64,000 nt of DNA. It comes from Magicicada septendecula (lineage: Eukaryota > Arthropoda > Insecta > Hemiptera > Cicadidae). This document shows, piece by piece, positions 12,111-26,114 of this stretch. The DNA lies in contig CM068367.1 of assembly GCA_034769895.1 (NCBI GenBank), positions 109,848,654 to 109,912,653 of the forward strand, written 5' to 3'. Made by a program: the position numbers and the translations under genes. The stretch's first letter is position 1. The number at the start of each line of letters is the position of its first letter. The notes under the pieces were generated by a model. It had not been told where the DNA came from and searched no databases. It saw only the letters and a program-made list of their open reading frames with translations.

Positions 12111-15100
12111 TGGACACCAACCGCGGAAGCCTACGAGAGAATCTAGTTCCACTTGTTCGAACTGGTGACAATTGATTATTTTCATGTATATTTTTTTTTT
12201 TTATCAGAACGCTATTCGTCTGTGACTTCCCAGTCGGAAGAAAGAAATGTCCAGCGTTTCTTTCGGTACGACTTGAACCCACGTCCATTTAAACTAAGAA
12301 AATCAGTTCAAATTGAAATGACGTACGTATTTTAAACAACAGTTTTGCACAGTTCGTAATAGAAGCTCATTTTATTATAGGCCTACATAAATTAAAAAAT
12401 TAATATTCAGAACAAAATTAAAATGTATCGCTAAATAAATATTCGTTACATACAATACGTATTACCAAATGGTTAAGTATATTCTTTTCTTCACATAAAT
12501 AACAAATATTTGTTGATCAAGCGAGTAAATCAATTTATTTTTAAATTTTCGACACAAAATGTCGTTTGCAAATTTCATGAGATATGAAATGTACAAGAGG
12601 TTACAACTATTGCTGAATTAGAAATTTTGAACAGTAATTCTTTAATCTGTGTTCTTATAAAAAAAAATAATAATTATCAGTACGTATATACGAGTTTCCA
12701 ACTACAGGTTATCTTACATAAAAGATTTGTAACTGTGCAAACTGAGAGAAACATTTAACCGTTAAACAAAGTTATGTAACTGTAATATTTATGAAAGGTT
12801 TATATAACTGCACTTAATTCAATAACACCCGTTTTTGTAGAGGTAATTTAAATTTTCCATTAAGTGAACGAGCAAAATAGTAAGTAGTTCCAAAAACATC
12901 CTTATTATACCTAAAACATTTTAATTCAATTGAATGCCAACGTGTTAAATAACCTTTTTGTTTTTACTCTAAATTCCTTTTGTATTTTGTTCTTGAAATT
13001 CTGTATAGTTTTAGTAATTACAGTATTTTCTTTGTAGTAAAGTTTGAACATTTTCAATCTTCAGTAGCATTTAACAGCGTATACAGTAATAGTCATTCTG
13101 GTAAATTGACCTTTCCTATTTAAAAAATATATGTTTTCCTTAGATTAAACTGTTTTAATATTACCAAAATTACATAAATCAGTTTTCTCTATGCCTATTT
13201 GTACGACAGATGAGAGAATAAGTTTATTACAAAATATTATTTGTGTTTTTAATTCCTTTGTCATATCGCGATTGAAAATGGAATTTGTACGATATATTAT
13301 ATATTTTTTAACGATATCGAATTATCCTATTCTAATCATCGTATTTTTTGTAGTCCAAAAGTAAGCGATCTCGATGTCAGTATTTTCATAGAATAGCTTA
13401 GAGTGGAAGCTAAAGTCACTGAAATTATAATTCATTATCTCATGTTGTCTTAACCTTTATTTTACCGGTATTTCAGTGGTTTTTATTCAGTACACGAGAC
13501 GAAGATTTCTGATAAGTATGACATTGATTTTCAATTCAGAAATTTATAATTTAGTTGACAAAAATATTATTCGCCAAAAATATGATTTCTGTTAGACTTG
13601 TGTTGAATTCAGTATAGGCCTAAATACACAATCGATAATTATATTGCAGTTGCTATTCGATTTAGAATTTTTTTAACAGAAAAGAATTCTTTATTACTAA
13701 CACTTTTATTCTGAACAAAATATTGTTTCCTAAATTATCGTAATATATAATTTTAATAGACGTTGTAGCAAGATAACTCTCGGTAGGGTTATATCACAAT
13801 GTAGAATCAAACCCACAGCCAGATTTGTAAACCCACTAGACCTCAGTTGTAAAACTGTCAGACGACACTGAGTATCAACGCAATTAATTGGTATGTAAAA
13901 CTCGTAGAAGAATCAGGTCACAGGCCTGATTTGTCGGCAGTGTTTTCATATCCAAGAAAATAGGGGTCAAAAATAAATCAACATGTGAAGAGATTTGTGT
14001 CTTCGTGGGCAAAGTGAAATCAATGATTAAGAAAAAGTTAAGTGGAATGAAGAAGAAGAAAGCACGATTAAGAAGACAGTGAAAAATGACAGTTTCAAAG
14101 CCGAGCATTAAGAGGAAGAAGAAAGCAGCGTCGTGGAACCGATGAGAGTCGAGGATCAAGACGAAATGCAAAAAGTTAGAAAATGTTGTTTAATTTGTTT
14201 TTTTTTTGATTGGACTAGTTTTTTCATATAAAACATTAGTTTCTGTGTTGAGAACAGTACATGATTCATATATATAGTGTTGCAGTTGCGTTTTTTGTTA
14301 TTTAAAATTTAGATCTTTTTTTTAATAGACTAATTTATTGTGAACGTTGTTGATATTTTTTGTTCGAGTCTATTTATAAATTGTATAACTATATTGCGAT
14401 CGTGTGTTTTATTAGTCTCTAATGGACACTCAATCAGCGCGAAAAAAAGCTTTCCCCAATAAAATACGAGATAAAAGAGAATATAAAAATGAATGGTATC
14501 AGTAGAAAAAAGTGTATGTATCAGATGCCAATCTAATGTATGCATGTACTGCAGATATAGAATTTACAGGTAATCAAACATACGTGCCACAAATACACAG
14601 ACACACACACACCACACACACTGTACGTGTGTCTATCATGTTAGTATTAACTACAGAATCATATTGTTATCATCATGTTAGTATCGTACACAGAAATATA
14701 TCATATACTTTCGACATATACTTTTTGAAAGTCCTATACTTTGCTTTTGAGTACAGAAAAATATTTATCGTATTTAATGGGTTTCTTCTAAAATTCGGAC
14801 AGTTTTCTCTAATCTGTGTAGACTAGTGTCTCAGTAGCCACGATTTGGAAGGTAAAATAACTGCCTCAGGTTTTTAAAATACTGATTATTGCGTGCTTAC
14901 ATTTTTGGAATTAAGTCTTACATTTACTTTGTATAAGCCCTCATTTATGACTTAGACCAAGCTGAGGAAATAATGAAAGCGCTAAATCAAAAGATTTTTT
15001 GATATCAAAAGTGAAAAAATTATCTTTGAGCTGATTGAGACGTCTCGTAGTTAAAAACAGATACAGTCTTACTAACAATTGTTACATAGTGGTAATTTTA

Positions 15101-15688
15101 TTTTTGTGTAGGTTACTATATTTCTTATTATCATAGTGCAGGTAACGATATAGTTTTCTGTGAAATAGTGACTTACAGAAGAACAGAAAATTGTAGTGGT
15201 GCGTTTCTTTGTTTATTTTTTTTTTTGTTATTTGATTGACTATGAAGGCTTTGTACGATTTTTATTGATATGTGGTGTTTATTTATTATTTTTATGTGTG
15301 TTTATTAAATACGAATAGACCAGTGTGTAGGTAGAATAGTGTTAGTTGCCAAAATGTTGATAATAATTCGATATTCAACGTAATTATCTAACAGCATAAC
15401 AAAGAGATTTAATTTTGGAGAACAGACACTGTTAAAACTTTAGGAAAATTCCTGTCCATCATAAATGTTCTAAGATTATGTTCTGGGTTTCATTCGTTTT
15501 TTAAAGTTGACAGTGTTACAGGATTTTTTTTTTTGATCTGGTTAATCACGTTTCCTTACGGTAAAGGCGATTACAAAAAAAATCGATTTTCCTCAAAGTT
15601 CAACGAAGTTTGATCACTAAACTTTTCTTTTTCTTCAAGTAACGGTTTTTTAAAATCAATTTTCTTTGGTTAGGAAGACAATTTGCAA

Positions 15689-15691
<3 letters not shown>
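12111..15691. other. Long AT-rich non-coding stretch
   Basis: Nothing coding-like was found. Two TAGGCCTA palindromes occur (12378, 13615). A purine-rich patch lies near 14030-14130 and a short ACACAC run near 14602-14622. Confidence 0.5.

Positions 15692-15721
<30 letters not shown>
15692..15721. repeat. (AT)n microsatellite
   Basis: About 15 uninterrupted units. Confidence 0.95.
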
Positions 15722-15723
<2 letters not shown>

Positions 15724-16716
15724 GTCATAATTTTCAGTTATACTTTAATTTTAATAATGTAAAGGACTCATGCAGTAATGACAAAAAATTTCCATATACG
15801 TCAACTAAAAGACATATTTTACACGTCAGGTGGAACTCGATTGTTATAGACTAGTTAAATTTAATTGTTACAAAAAGTTAATGTTGTGAAACAATTTTGG
15901 TTGTTTTTTGTTCTCTTGAATTCACATTAATGTCTTGACGTATGTAAAAATTATCGTAAATATATCGTACAACTACATCTTCATTGCCGTATACTGAATG
16001 CATAATCATCACAATTTTGAAATAGAGACTTTTTTTTACTAGAGAAATATGATTTTGAGTATTTTCTTTTCCCCAGAATAATGATATATTACTGTTGGCA
16101 AGTAATTACGGTACCATTTCAAACGGCATTGTATAAGGTTAGAATTGTATTAGCATCAGTATGTAAATGGGCATCAGTCCCACGGTTCTGTTTGTCTCTT
16201 TTGCCACAGCCACTCATTCTCTGTGCTTTTTCTTCTTTCTCTGTCTGTTTCTCTCTTGCTTTGTATGACTGATGGCCTTGCCTTCTTTTCCTCCTTAATC
16301 TCTTGGTACAAAAACAGTTTAACCTTAATATCTGTAGTAATCAGTTCAGCATTTATTTAAATGAATATTTCTGTTAGATAATCAGTCACTGCACAAAGAA
16401 AAGTGACTTTTAAAACACAATGATATTGATAAATTACATATGTCAAATTTTCGTCTTCCATAATGTTTTTAGTTGAAAGATGTTTAGCAGGGAAAAATTA
16501 TATGATATTGTTCTGTACTTATACCATATTTTGTTATGTGTGTATTCATGTATTTTAAAATTTGTGTCTGCAAGACATATAATATTTGTTATTTCATTAT
16601 GTTTAATTTTATAATGGTTTGTTTCAAACAAAGACGCTGTTATTTTGTTAAATCCTGCTTATCAGTCAATAACAAACTAACTAAACTATCGTCCATGTAT
16701 GTTGGTTACTAAATTT

Positions 16717-16719
<3 letters not shown>
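15722..16719. other. AT-rich non-coding DNA
   Basis: A pyrimidine-rich patch at about 16190-16260 is the only compositional change. No splice-supported exon was found. Confidence 0.45.

Positions 16720-16767
<48 letters not shown>
16720..16767. repeat. Poly-T tract of 48 bases
   Basis: An uninterrupted T run. It could be the tail of a minus-strand retroposed sequence, but no SINE or LINE body was recognised beside it. Confidence 0.95.
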
Positions 16768-16774
<7 letters not shown>

Positions 16775-17527
16775 TATTTTCTATTTTTCTTATTCACATG
16801 ATTTTATATACCGATAATTTTTAGAACGATGTATGATGGATGAATTTTTTTTAGATTTACAGTGTCTGAATTATAACAAAATAACTTTAGTAACCTAGTA
16901 ACCATAACCTGATTTTTAAAATGTGCTCAAATTAACAACATACACCTGATGTTTCCAATGAGAGCGTTCTAACCTCCTGTGGTCACGGAGACGTTTGATA
17001 CTTTCTTCCCTTAGCTTCTCACCTCATACAGATTTCCTCGAAACCTCCTCTCCTTGAAGTGTCAAAGAAGATTGGTGATTAATATAAAACTGTTTTTGTT
17101 AATTAAATACTGTTTTACAGTACTAACAATTAACCGTAGTTTATAGATGTGTGCGTGTTTTTGTCGTACGTATTCATATAAATGATAATTAAAGTGAATT
17201 AGAATATATTAACAATTATAACAGGATTAGTGAATTTTACTCGACATAGATTAGTTGGTTTTGCGGCGTGCGTGTGTGTTGTAGAATAGATAAAAATTTT
17301 TGTACAGGCTTTGAATGCAATCAAAGACTTCTAAAGAAAGACGTGTCGTACTAACTTCAGTAACGTACTAATGTCAGTAAAGACTGTAGGTATGTATGTC
17401 TACGCGTAACATGTATAGGCTACGCGTTCATAAGAATTATTGTTAAATGTGTTCATTAGGCGCTATTACTTATTCATGGTATGTGGTTTCCAAGTTGCAT
17501 TAATTAATTGAGATAATAGGTAGATAC
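16768..17527. other. AT-rich non-coding DNA
   Basis: No gene or defined repeat recognised. Confidence 0.5.
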
Positions 17528-17837
17528 CTGATTATACTGTCCTTCTTGCAACTTCAGTCGTTAGGTACGACGCGTTTCGGGCTCACAGTCCCATCTTCAG
17601 GTAAAAATCACTCGAGGTGAGCTCGTCAGTACAAACAGTTAACACGCACATAAACACTGAATTCATTATACACACATATCGCGCGAGAACACGATGCGCA
17701 TCGTCGAGAACATAAAAATGTTAATTGTTTTGTACTGACGAACTCACCTCGAGTGATTTTTACTGAAGATGGGACTGTGAGCCCGAAACGCGTCGTACCT
17801 AACGACTGAAGTTGCAAGAAGGACGATATAATCACGC
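17528..17837. mobile_element. Inverted repeat carrying two hammerhead-like motifs
   Basis: Arms of ~117 bp (17528-17643 and 17720-17837) are nearly identical in inverted orientation around a 76 bp loop. Each arm holds CTGAAGA, T, a GGG...CCC stem, then GAAACGCGTC: plus strand at 17763-17794 and minus strand at 17600-17569. In the stem GGG pairs with CCC and, past one bulged base, CT pairs with AG. This arrangement matches the motifs at 37.7 and 63.8 kb with different stem bases. A Penelope-like terminal structure is the best guess. Confidence 0.6.
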
Positions 17838-18911
17838 CATTACTTTCTATCAGTGCCATATAAATTCAGTTATTAAATTCTTCAGAATACAATTCTTATA
17901 TTCTATACAAGAACAAATTAAAAAAATTGTTAATAAACGTTCTGGAATAATCAAAAGTCTGAAATTTTAAAGGGAGTTTCGTCAAGATTTAATCGTTAAA
18001 AATGCAGTTAAAAATAATTGTTAACGAAAATTGCGGAAGTTACTTATCCATTTAAGTCGAAAGACAATGTAAATTATTGAAATTAATTATTGACGTTAAT
18101 TTCATATCAACAATTGTATGTAAATACGCCGTTTCCAAGAGGCGTATTTTAGTGAAACCAGAAGACTATTGTCGATAGCTACGAATCTTTAAATGTTCTA
18201 GAACGCTGTTGTTAAGTACTGAAAGTGATTACGCATTATAATTTCCACATAGCGTAAACAGTATATGAATTTATATTTGCGTCTACGAATAAACGACAAT
18301 ACCTGCGCAACAAACCTCTGGATAAAGCGTCCTCTTATCAAGCCTGTACAAAAATTAATAAATTTTAATAATTATATGGCAGCGTAGTTGTAGAAAAAAT
18401 GTGTTTAGTATTTTAGTCAGTTTACTTACTAACAATACGTTTACATGAATTGTTAATTGGTGTTTCGATTAGAGATAGTCTTTTTTGTGATTAGAAGATG
18501 TTGTCAGAACGATAGTACGTGATTGTAACATAACACTCTAGCCAAAATACTGTTCTTTCGTTGGAGGCAAACAGCAAATCTCCTGTTTGCCAACAATCAG
18601 TTAAATGTAAATTGGTCTCGTTGCCAAGACATTTTCTCTTGTTGAGGCCGGGAAACAAAGTATCGATTGCTACTATCGTTCTGGTAGATAGAGGCAGATT
18701 GTTTTTAACAGTTAGTTAACTATAGTCAGTAATATAAACTAGCTAGAAAGTGTGACCATTTAACTAACATATATTTTGATATGATTTGTATCTGCTGTTG
18801 TTTTAACTGTTGTTTGACATTTTTTGCTACTGTTTTTATTGTTTTCTTATACAGGTGTATCGAAAGCAATACAGGTGCAGTACAGCTCGCTTTGTTTTTC
18901 ATATTACAGAA

Positions 18912-18913
<2 letters not shown>
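17838..18913. other. AT-rich non-coding DNA
   Basis: No gene recognised. A (GT)n tract begins at the right edge. Confidence 0.5.

Positions 18914-18947
<34 letters not shown>
18914..18947. repeat. (GT)n microsatellite
   Basis: About 17 units, uninterrupted. Confidence 0.95.
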
Positions 18948-18948
<1 letters not shown>

Positions 18949-19228
18949 GAGCGCATATGTGTGAACATTTATATGTATAGTACTAATTTTTCCACATTGC
19001 TTTTATGCACACTGACAGATGTGATCGTAGAGAAACTGTATTTATACAGATATTGTTTAACAGTTATTAAAAACGACTTTATATTGTTGATGTAGCAATA
19101 CAAAAAAGGCAAAAATATGTTTTCAGACTGTTTTCTAAATAAAAAAATGGAAGTAAATTACTATAATTTTTGTTAAATTAAAGTCTGAAGATTGAATGAC
19201 AATGATGTAACACGCCGGGTACAGACTG

Positions 19229-19229
<1 letters not shown>

Positions 19230-19302
<73 letters not shown>
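19230..19302. repeat. (CA)n microsatellite
   Basis: About 36 units, uninterrupted. It lies 300 bp from the (GT)n tract at 18914 in the opposite sense. Confidence 0.97.
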
Positions 19303-19303
<1 letters not shown>

Positions 19304-19391
19304 ACATCTCTTAAAACATTTTTGGCCCTGGGTAAACGTACGATAAAAAATGTCATAATAGAGAGGTTTAGTAAGCGGCCAGTAGACGCTG

Positions 19392-19428
19392 ACTTCATAA
19401 TCTCTGAATGGTTCAGGGATTATGAAGT
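19392..19428. repeat. Hairpin-forming inverted repeat
   Basis: ACTTCATAATC...TGAA folds against TTCA...GATTATGAAGT with a three-base loop. The arm sequence ACTTCATAAT recurs directly at 19436, so the site also contains a short direct repeat. Confidence 0.7.
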
Positions 19429-22400
19429 GACTGAGGACTTCATAATAAGGATCCAGATTTTGGTTTTATTAGCACTGTGCGAACGATTCTTGCCTCGAAA
19501 TTCAGTTCTGTTACAGGTCAAGAATACGAAACGTAAATTAAGATTTAAGACTAACAAATACAGATGAAATATCTTAATGGTACTATAAACAAAGGTAGTG
19601 AAACACAAAATACAACGAACTCACTTAACTCCACCTAACTTCCACCGCTATACCGTATTCACATTAGCGTGTGATTAAACAAAGCTGTAGATTTCTCGGA
19701 GCGGTTGAGTAAATATGGTCCGTAAAGGGCAAAACTATTGCAGGCTGTACGTGTCTTTGCTGTAACACACGCGCGCGCGCGTAAAGCGTTATACGTATGG
19801 ACCAGCTCAGGCGACGCTGGTTCTCGGCCAACAGTTCTAAAAAGAAAGTGAATGCTGAAGTTAATCGTGACTGTTGGCTCGTAATTCAAAATGAACTGTA
19901 ATAGTTTCCCCAAGGTGAAAACGGTCCGAAAATTCTTCACATTAACAGTCAATGTCGTGATAATGCTCGACTTGCCTGAAATCGGTGAACATTTTTTAAA
20001 ACAAGTATCTTCAACACAAAACAGTTAACTAACAATTTCTTAGCTAACAGAAAAATTCACTCGTAAACAGTGTATGCCACACAAACCCTTCGACAACACC
20101 TACACACGCGCACGTGCGCACGGTTATATGAGAATGAGGATGCAGCTGTAAACGAGAAATAGGAAGAAATAAAATGACTATAATGAAGCGTCTTATATTA
20201 AATGTTTGATACATTATAAAACGCAACGTAAAGAATAATTCTTGGATAATAATATAATAATATAATAATAATAATAATAGCATAATAGGCCTAATCCTTG
20301 GAATATCTCCCCAAAGGGAAAATTCTTTAACGAATGAAAATATAAATGTTTTTAAAAACCTTTGAAAATATGAAGCAAACACCGAAATACACTTTGTGTT
20401 ATTGGCTCGTATTACCGGTATTATGTAACTCCTTGGTATTGTGCAATAATAAAGTTCCCAAATTATGACTTATTTTTAAACAGTATTGAGGTTAACTGTG
20501 CCTTTACAGGGTAAAACTTATTGGAGCGTTACACGCATGCATAATCGAAGCCGTGTTTATTGTTTAAACTGTCTCGTGAATTCCGCAGTTACAATCCAAC
20601 ACACACACGCGCGCGCGTATTTTCGTCTATAACAAACTATAATAAGGGGTTTTCTACATAGTAAAACGTTTATCCTTAGCGGTCGGTACGGAGACCGGTT
20701 CCTGAAAATACACATTATTCGGTACGTTTTGTTTTTTGTAGCTCAGACGTAGTTAAAAATTATGAGAACTGTGATCGTTCTTGTGTATAGCACAGACACC
20801 AGTAAAGGTACACAGATCAGGTGTACATTTCATGTAGCTCAGTTTAAGAGGTACGTCACGATGAACAGGTGCATTATCGTAAGAGGTATCTTAGTGAGGA
20901 TAGGAGAGGGAGACTAATACGGGTGAGAGAATTACGATTATCACAAGAAATAAATGAATACAATCCGTTAACATGTGCTTGTTTGGTAATCATAAATTAT
21001 AAACAAAATATACAACAAATATAAAGTACATATTATGTTAGCGATACAAATAAAGATTATAATAATAGGAGTAATACTACAGTAAAACCAAATACATACT
21101 GCATGTGAAGGGTAATAAAAGTGAAGCAAAAAATAAATCTTACTAATCTTAATATGAAATCTCCGCAATTTGTACAGTTGTATAAATAATTTATGAGCTG
21201 ATATGGTGTAATGTTTTAAATATGAATATGTTTTCCTGTATTTACAGTTGTTAGCATAAAGAATTCTCTATCTTTCTATAAAACTAGAATCACGTCTACT
21301 CGTGAAACCGTATTTTACACGTCCGCAGCGAACGTTAAAATGAGGTAAGAGTAGTGTTTTCCTTCAGCCCTACTTGTTTCCTGTAACAGTGTAAAAATTA
21401 AACAAAATAAAGTAGTCAATTTTTATATATATATATATATTTGTTGTCACCTTGAAGTAGTGCGTATGGATGTTTAACGCTCGTGTATATATACGTAATG
21501 CCCGTAATCCCATTTGTTTGTACTAATTCATAGCTTGTTCGTTCAAAAGTAAAATAAAGTAAACGTTAGATTATATGTAGAAATTCTTTTGACATAATAT
21601 TGGCAGTAAATATTGGTTAGTCAATAAAAGTATGAATTTTAAATATTATATTTTCATACTTTTACTATGTAAAACTGAAATCGTAGTATGGCTTATTCTT
21701 TCTGTTATAAGAGATGTGAATGAATGAATGACCTCTTCGTCCATCTGTTAAACGCATTACGATCTCACGAGACGCTACCTTACACGCGCTCGCTCGCTCC
21801 CTAATTAGATTCTTGCATATTCGGGCAAAACATTTTGATGCCTCATATTGTTATTTCCCCTTATTTCAACAGAAATTAAACAGTCGCTAATGAAGTATTT
21901 TGTTTTTATCGAAAGAAATTGTCATTTCAGAAAGCACATCAATTTGTTAACTTGATACAGTGTTGTCACGTGACGTTTTCTACATATTTCTCTTACTATT
22001 ATTATGAAAGAAGAAATTAAATTTCCACAATAATTGCACTTTTCCACAACTAAGATATTTTCTAGCTAGTCACTTTTATAACCAATGTTTCGCTATTATT
22101 GGAAAATTCTTGAAAACTTCTAAACTGAAAAAACCCCCAGACAACAACCTCCATTGTAATTTTGTCACGGTTAACGTTTCTATCCCCAGAATTTTGGGGT
22201 CGTATTCGTAAATGGCAGTTGGAGAATCTTGTTGAAAGACCTTCACAACAGGGTCCTTCAAACACCACTCTCAGCTTCTGAAGACGATCCCAGATTATGT
22301 GGTCGATAAACCATTAAGCCTGAAAACTTTCGATGGAGGTTGTCCGAGAGCAGGTTTCATCACATATTGGAATATTATGTCAACTTCGTATCAGCGGGCG

Positions 22401-23145
22401 TCAACTTAAACGATTTCACGTAAACCTTTTGAAATTGATTTCATGGTCGAATAAAAATTCATCGTATTTTTAAGACCATTTTAATTATTCAGAATCCTAT
22501 ATTTATTTGACTCAGAGAAAACATCATTTGAGACAAAACGAAACATCGGAATTCTGAATGCCCTTGAAAACTAACTATCTGATTTCAAATTCAGGTCTTA
22601 TTTCGCTGGTTACTTTTAATTTCCGTTAATTAAAATGTAGAAGTAATTGTGTCCAAGAACTGAAACTAAACGCATGTATTCAAAGTGTTTGCTATTAGGA
22701 GTAAAAAGACGGTGATAGAATCTGTTTCAAACCGCCTTTAGGTTCTCCAGCTGATTGACAAATAATTCACACACACACACCACAGACATATTAGTAACGA
22801 TATTACTTAAACGGAGATATCCGTACACCGCTTTCCTATCAAATGTGTCATTTCCAAGCAAAGGAAAGGCCTTATGAACCTAATCACTTTGCACGCGAAT
22901 TCAGCATTATGTTTAATCCCCCTATGTTTATATCGTAAAGGACTAAACAAGAAAAATTACAAAAAAGAAAAAGAAAAAATATCGAGATTATACAAAATTC
23001 AAGTTAGGAACTTGTTGAGAAATTAAAATTTAGCGTATGTGTACAATAATAAAAATTGTTATTATTTTTGTTTATTAATTATTAATGTAATGTTAGAAAC
23101 TTAGAGTAGTGTCAGTGTTGGTTGTTATTTGAGTAGTGTTTTTCA
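19429..23145. other. Non-coding DNA upstream of the candidate gene
   Basis: Contains CACACGCGCGCG runs (19759-19780 and 20600-20619), a TAGGCCTA site (20286), a short (AT)n run near 21425-21440, and CpG-rich patches near 20100 and 20660-20700. No promoter element could be assigned to the exon at 23146. Confidence 0.4.
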
Positions 23146-23200
23146 ATGTCCTACCAAAAGCCCCGACGATGGCCACCCTGCTGCTGTTACCTAAATACGA
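23146..23200 (+). CDS. Candidate first coding exon (phase 1 donor)
   Basis: An ATG at 23146 opens 18 codons (MSYQKPRRWPPCCCYLNT) plus one base, ending at a near-consensus splice donor, ACGA|GTAAGT at 23200/23201. An in-frame stop at 23134-23136 supports this ATG as the start unless an acceptor lies between. The leftover base fits the phase required by the exon at 26115, giving Arg at the junction. A second ATG at 23169 has a better context (GACGATGG) and would give MATLLLLPKY, but it ends in phase 2 and would need a different acceptor at 26130/26131. The local GC content is higher than in the flanking intron-like DNA. No family was recognised. Confidence 0.45.
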
Positions 23201-23740
23201 GTAAGTACAGTTTAAAATCGTTTCTCTCTCCTCACCAGACGATGTGTATACATCACCACACATATTCACACGTATGCTCTCTGCTTTGCTTCAAAAATGT
23301 CTCTTAACTTTGCGTTTAATTTTAAAGGTTGTCTTTTCTTTTTCTGAGTTTCTTCTATATTGTTTTGCATGTATTTCAAAAACACGCGAAAACGACAGAA
23401 AACTGAAAACAGTTATGCATTTTATTTTCAATGCTTTGCCTTTTAAGCTGAAATAATAAGATAAAAATTATAACATTAGTTACCTTAAATTTAAATAAAG
23501 ATTCATCTACTTCTTACATCGTACGGTGTATATTAATAATAATAATAATAATATAATAGTCTTAACTTTATTTTATCGTATATAGTGAAAATTGTCTTAT
23601 AAAAATTTGGAGGCTCTCATAAAAGACTGGTTATTGATTTGCATTTAATTAACATTTTTGTTTTAAAGTCGGTTAAATTATTAAGAAATAAAAATTAATA
23701 CTAAATCTTGCAAAAAACATGATATTTATCTTCTAAAGAG

Positions 23741-23822
23741 ATATCCTTATCTACTACTGGTTTTGTTCATGCGACAGTACGCTATCCTTATCTATTACTG
23801 GTTTTGTTCGTGCGATAGTACC
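23741..23822. repeat. Tandem duplication of a 41 bp unit
   Basis: Two units starting TATCCTTATCTA with period 41 and a few substitutions (for example CATGCGACAGTA versus CGTGCGATAGTA). Confidence 0.8.
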
Positions 23823-25028
23823 CAGTTCATGACATTGCAACGTAACAGTGGCCATACTTTTGACTTGTTTTTTACAAGTCTCTTTTCATATAAAATTAAA
23901 TCTACCGCCTGGATTGCCCACAATAACATATTTTTTGTTTTACCTTGAACTATACATTCTTCAAAAAATAATATGTAGGAACTTTACAGAATTTTTTAAC
24001 GTCGCATACACTATTTGGGAAGTCATTCTCATTACGTTTGTTATATTCTATTTATAAAAAAATAATGTTTTTGACGGAATATTCTTTTCTTTTACTAACG
24101 ATGTATAGGTTTCAATTTCAGTTTGGAGCAAAAATGTCTGAAACGGGAATCAAATCGTCTGATATTTGAACAATTTGCAAGTCATAAGATTAACACAAGC
24201 TTTTTAAGTTTATTTTAAAGAAAGGATTGATCTTTCTGATGATCCCTACTCGCTCACACACACCTGCGCGCGCACATACAAAACCAGCCACTTTTACTTA
24301 AAAGTATACGGAGATTCTGTAAATACGAATTCCTTACAGACATTAATGACCCCCCGATAATCGTTGTATACTTTTTACGAGTTTTATGATAACGATATTC
24401 TACTTTTACGACGTAATAAACTTACAAACGAAATTATTGATTCTATAGTTAGTTTTGTGAGTCAAGTTATGGCTATTACGTACTTGTAATTCTTGACAAA
24501 TACGAAACAAAAACAGTTATGTTAACTCGAATTACTTTTTCTTTCAGTTAAATAAGTTATATTTAAAACCAGTGTAAATACTTCCTTCTGTCTGTATTAT
24601 CATCATACCTTAATCTCACGTTAAAAGAAAGCATGCAGTGTTTTTTTGTTCTTTTTATTGTTCATTTAATTATCGTAAAAAGAGAGCAAAAATGTATAAA
24701 AAAGAAGAAGCAATAGCAGCAGTTAAAACACAAAAAGCTAAAATCACATTTTTGTTTCTTTTGCAATTTCTTCTTTTTTTTTAATTCTTTGTTGTTGGAA
24801 TTAAACTGTGCTTTTCTCTGTATACCTTTATCTTATAATAACATTGTTCCAGTTCACACGCTTATTTTGTTTTGCATGCATAATAATTTTTGCTAGAGAA
24901 AGGAAAAAGAAAATTTAAAAACGGGATTGTCCGGCGTGAGCCCATTGTCCTTGTCATATTTCCTTTGTCCTGGTCCGAATGCCTCATCCTACCAGCCAGT
25001 TTTCGCACAATACTAGTGAACGCGTAAA

Positions 25029-25055
25029 ACACACACACACACACACACACACACA
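25029..25055. repeat. (AC)n microsatellite
   Basis: About 13 units. Confidence 0.95.
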
Positions 25056-26114
25056 ACCATAATGATACTGATAAATCAAGTATTCGTTATAAAGCTTCTC
25101 TGACAATAACAAAATTGACATGCTAGTTAAGAACGTTGTTGCCTTTAAAACGATTAACGAATTTGATGCGTGTTAAAAGAAAAAGAACCCTTCCCCTAAC
25201 AACAAAGAATATCTTTTTCTCAAAAACGAACAAAGAAATAAAAAAAATCTTGTTAAATCCAATCCTGTTGATGTTTCAATATCGTTGTTTAGTTTTTCTA
25301 ATTTTTGTTTGAATGAAGACGACTAGCTGATAGCTTTTCACTAAACATATTTTAACAAAACCTTTTCTGAAAGTATGAGATCAAAAAAATATAAATGGTT
25401 ATCGAAAATTTAAAAAGACATATTTTCATGAGTGAAGGTTCTAAAAGATTTGCTACGACATAAATTTTATTTTACAAAATATTATAGCCCTTTTATAAGT
25501 TGATGAAGTTTAGGTTAGAAATATTAAAGGTGCATTCTAAGCGAAAGATATCAAGTAAAAAAGAAATTTATAATAAATGATTATCGCGGTTGCAGATTGT
25601 CAGATATTTGTTCCATAAAATAAGCTAATAAAAAGACAATATGACACAGTCTTAGTATCCTAAATGTCATATTCTGTAAAATAAAGCTGTTCAACCTTTT
25701 GGATAATAGGCCTACCATTCCCATTATCGGGCTTTCGTGTAGTAAGTCAATAGAAAACTTTTGCGACCTCGGGATGAACAATCTGCTTCTTTTTAAAATG
25801 TTTATTAATCAGTTTAGATCCATGTGTCATAGTTTATTGTTTACACAACACATAAATGATTAAGAAACGTGTCTTTTCACGAATATAGCAAAAGAATTCA
25901 ACTTAACGGTGTGCATAAAAGCAATACTACTTATCTGAATAATAGGTGACATTTTCACGTTATCATTCTTCATGTATTTTTGTGTGTGTTGAAGTCAGTC
26001 ATAAACATAATGAGTAAAAATAATATTGTTCCAATATATAACAATCACTATTATTATTATTACTGATATTATGAATGCTATATAAACTGAAAAATTTCAA
26101 TTGGGTTGTCACAG

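Larger units (their letters stand above)
23201..26114 (+). other. Putative intron 1
   Basis: Runs from GTAAGT to a CAG acceptor. The last ~100 bases before 26114 contain no other AG, as expected upstream of a real acceptor. It holds a 41 bp tandem duplication (23741-23822), an (AC)n tract (25029-25055) and a TAGGCCTA site (25707). No other exon was recognised inside it. Confidence 0.4.

Noticed and set aside
12150-12290. Possible pol III boxes near GTTCGAACTGG
   Set aside because: No A box or cloverleaf at proper spacing.
22270-22310. CTGAAGACGATCC...GGTCGATAAAC resembling the hammerhead-like motif
   Set aside because: The GAAAC box is broken (GATAAAC) and the stem does not close cleanly; it may be a decayed copy but cannot be shown.
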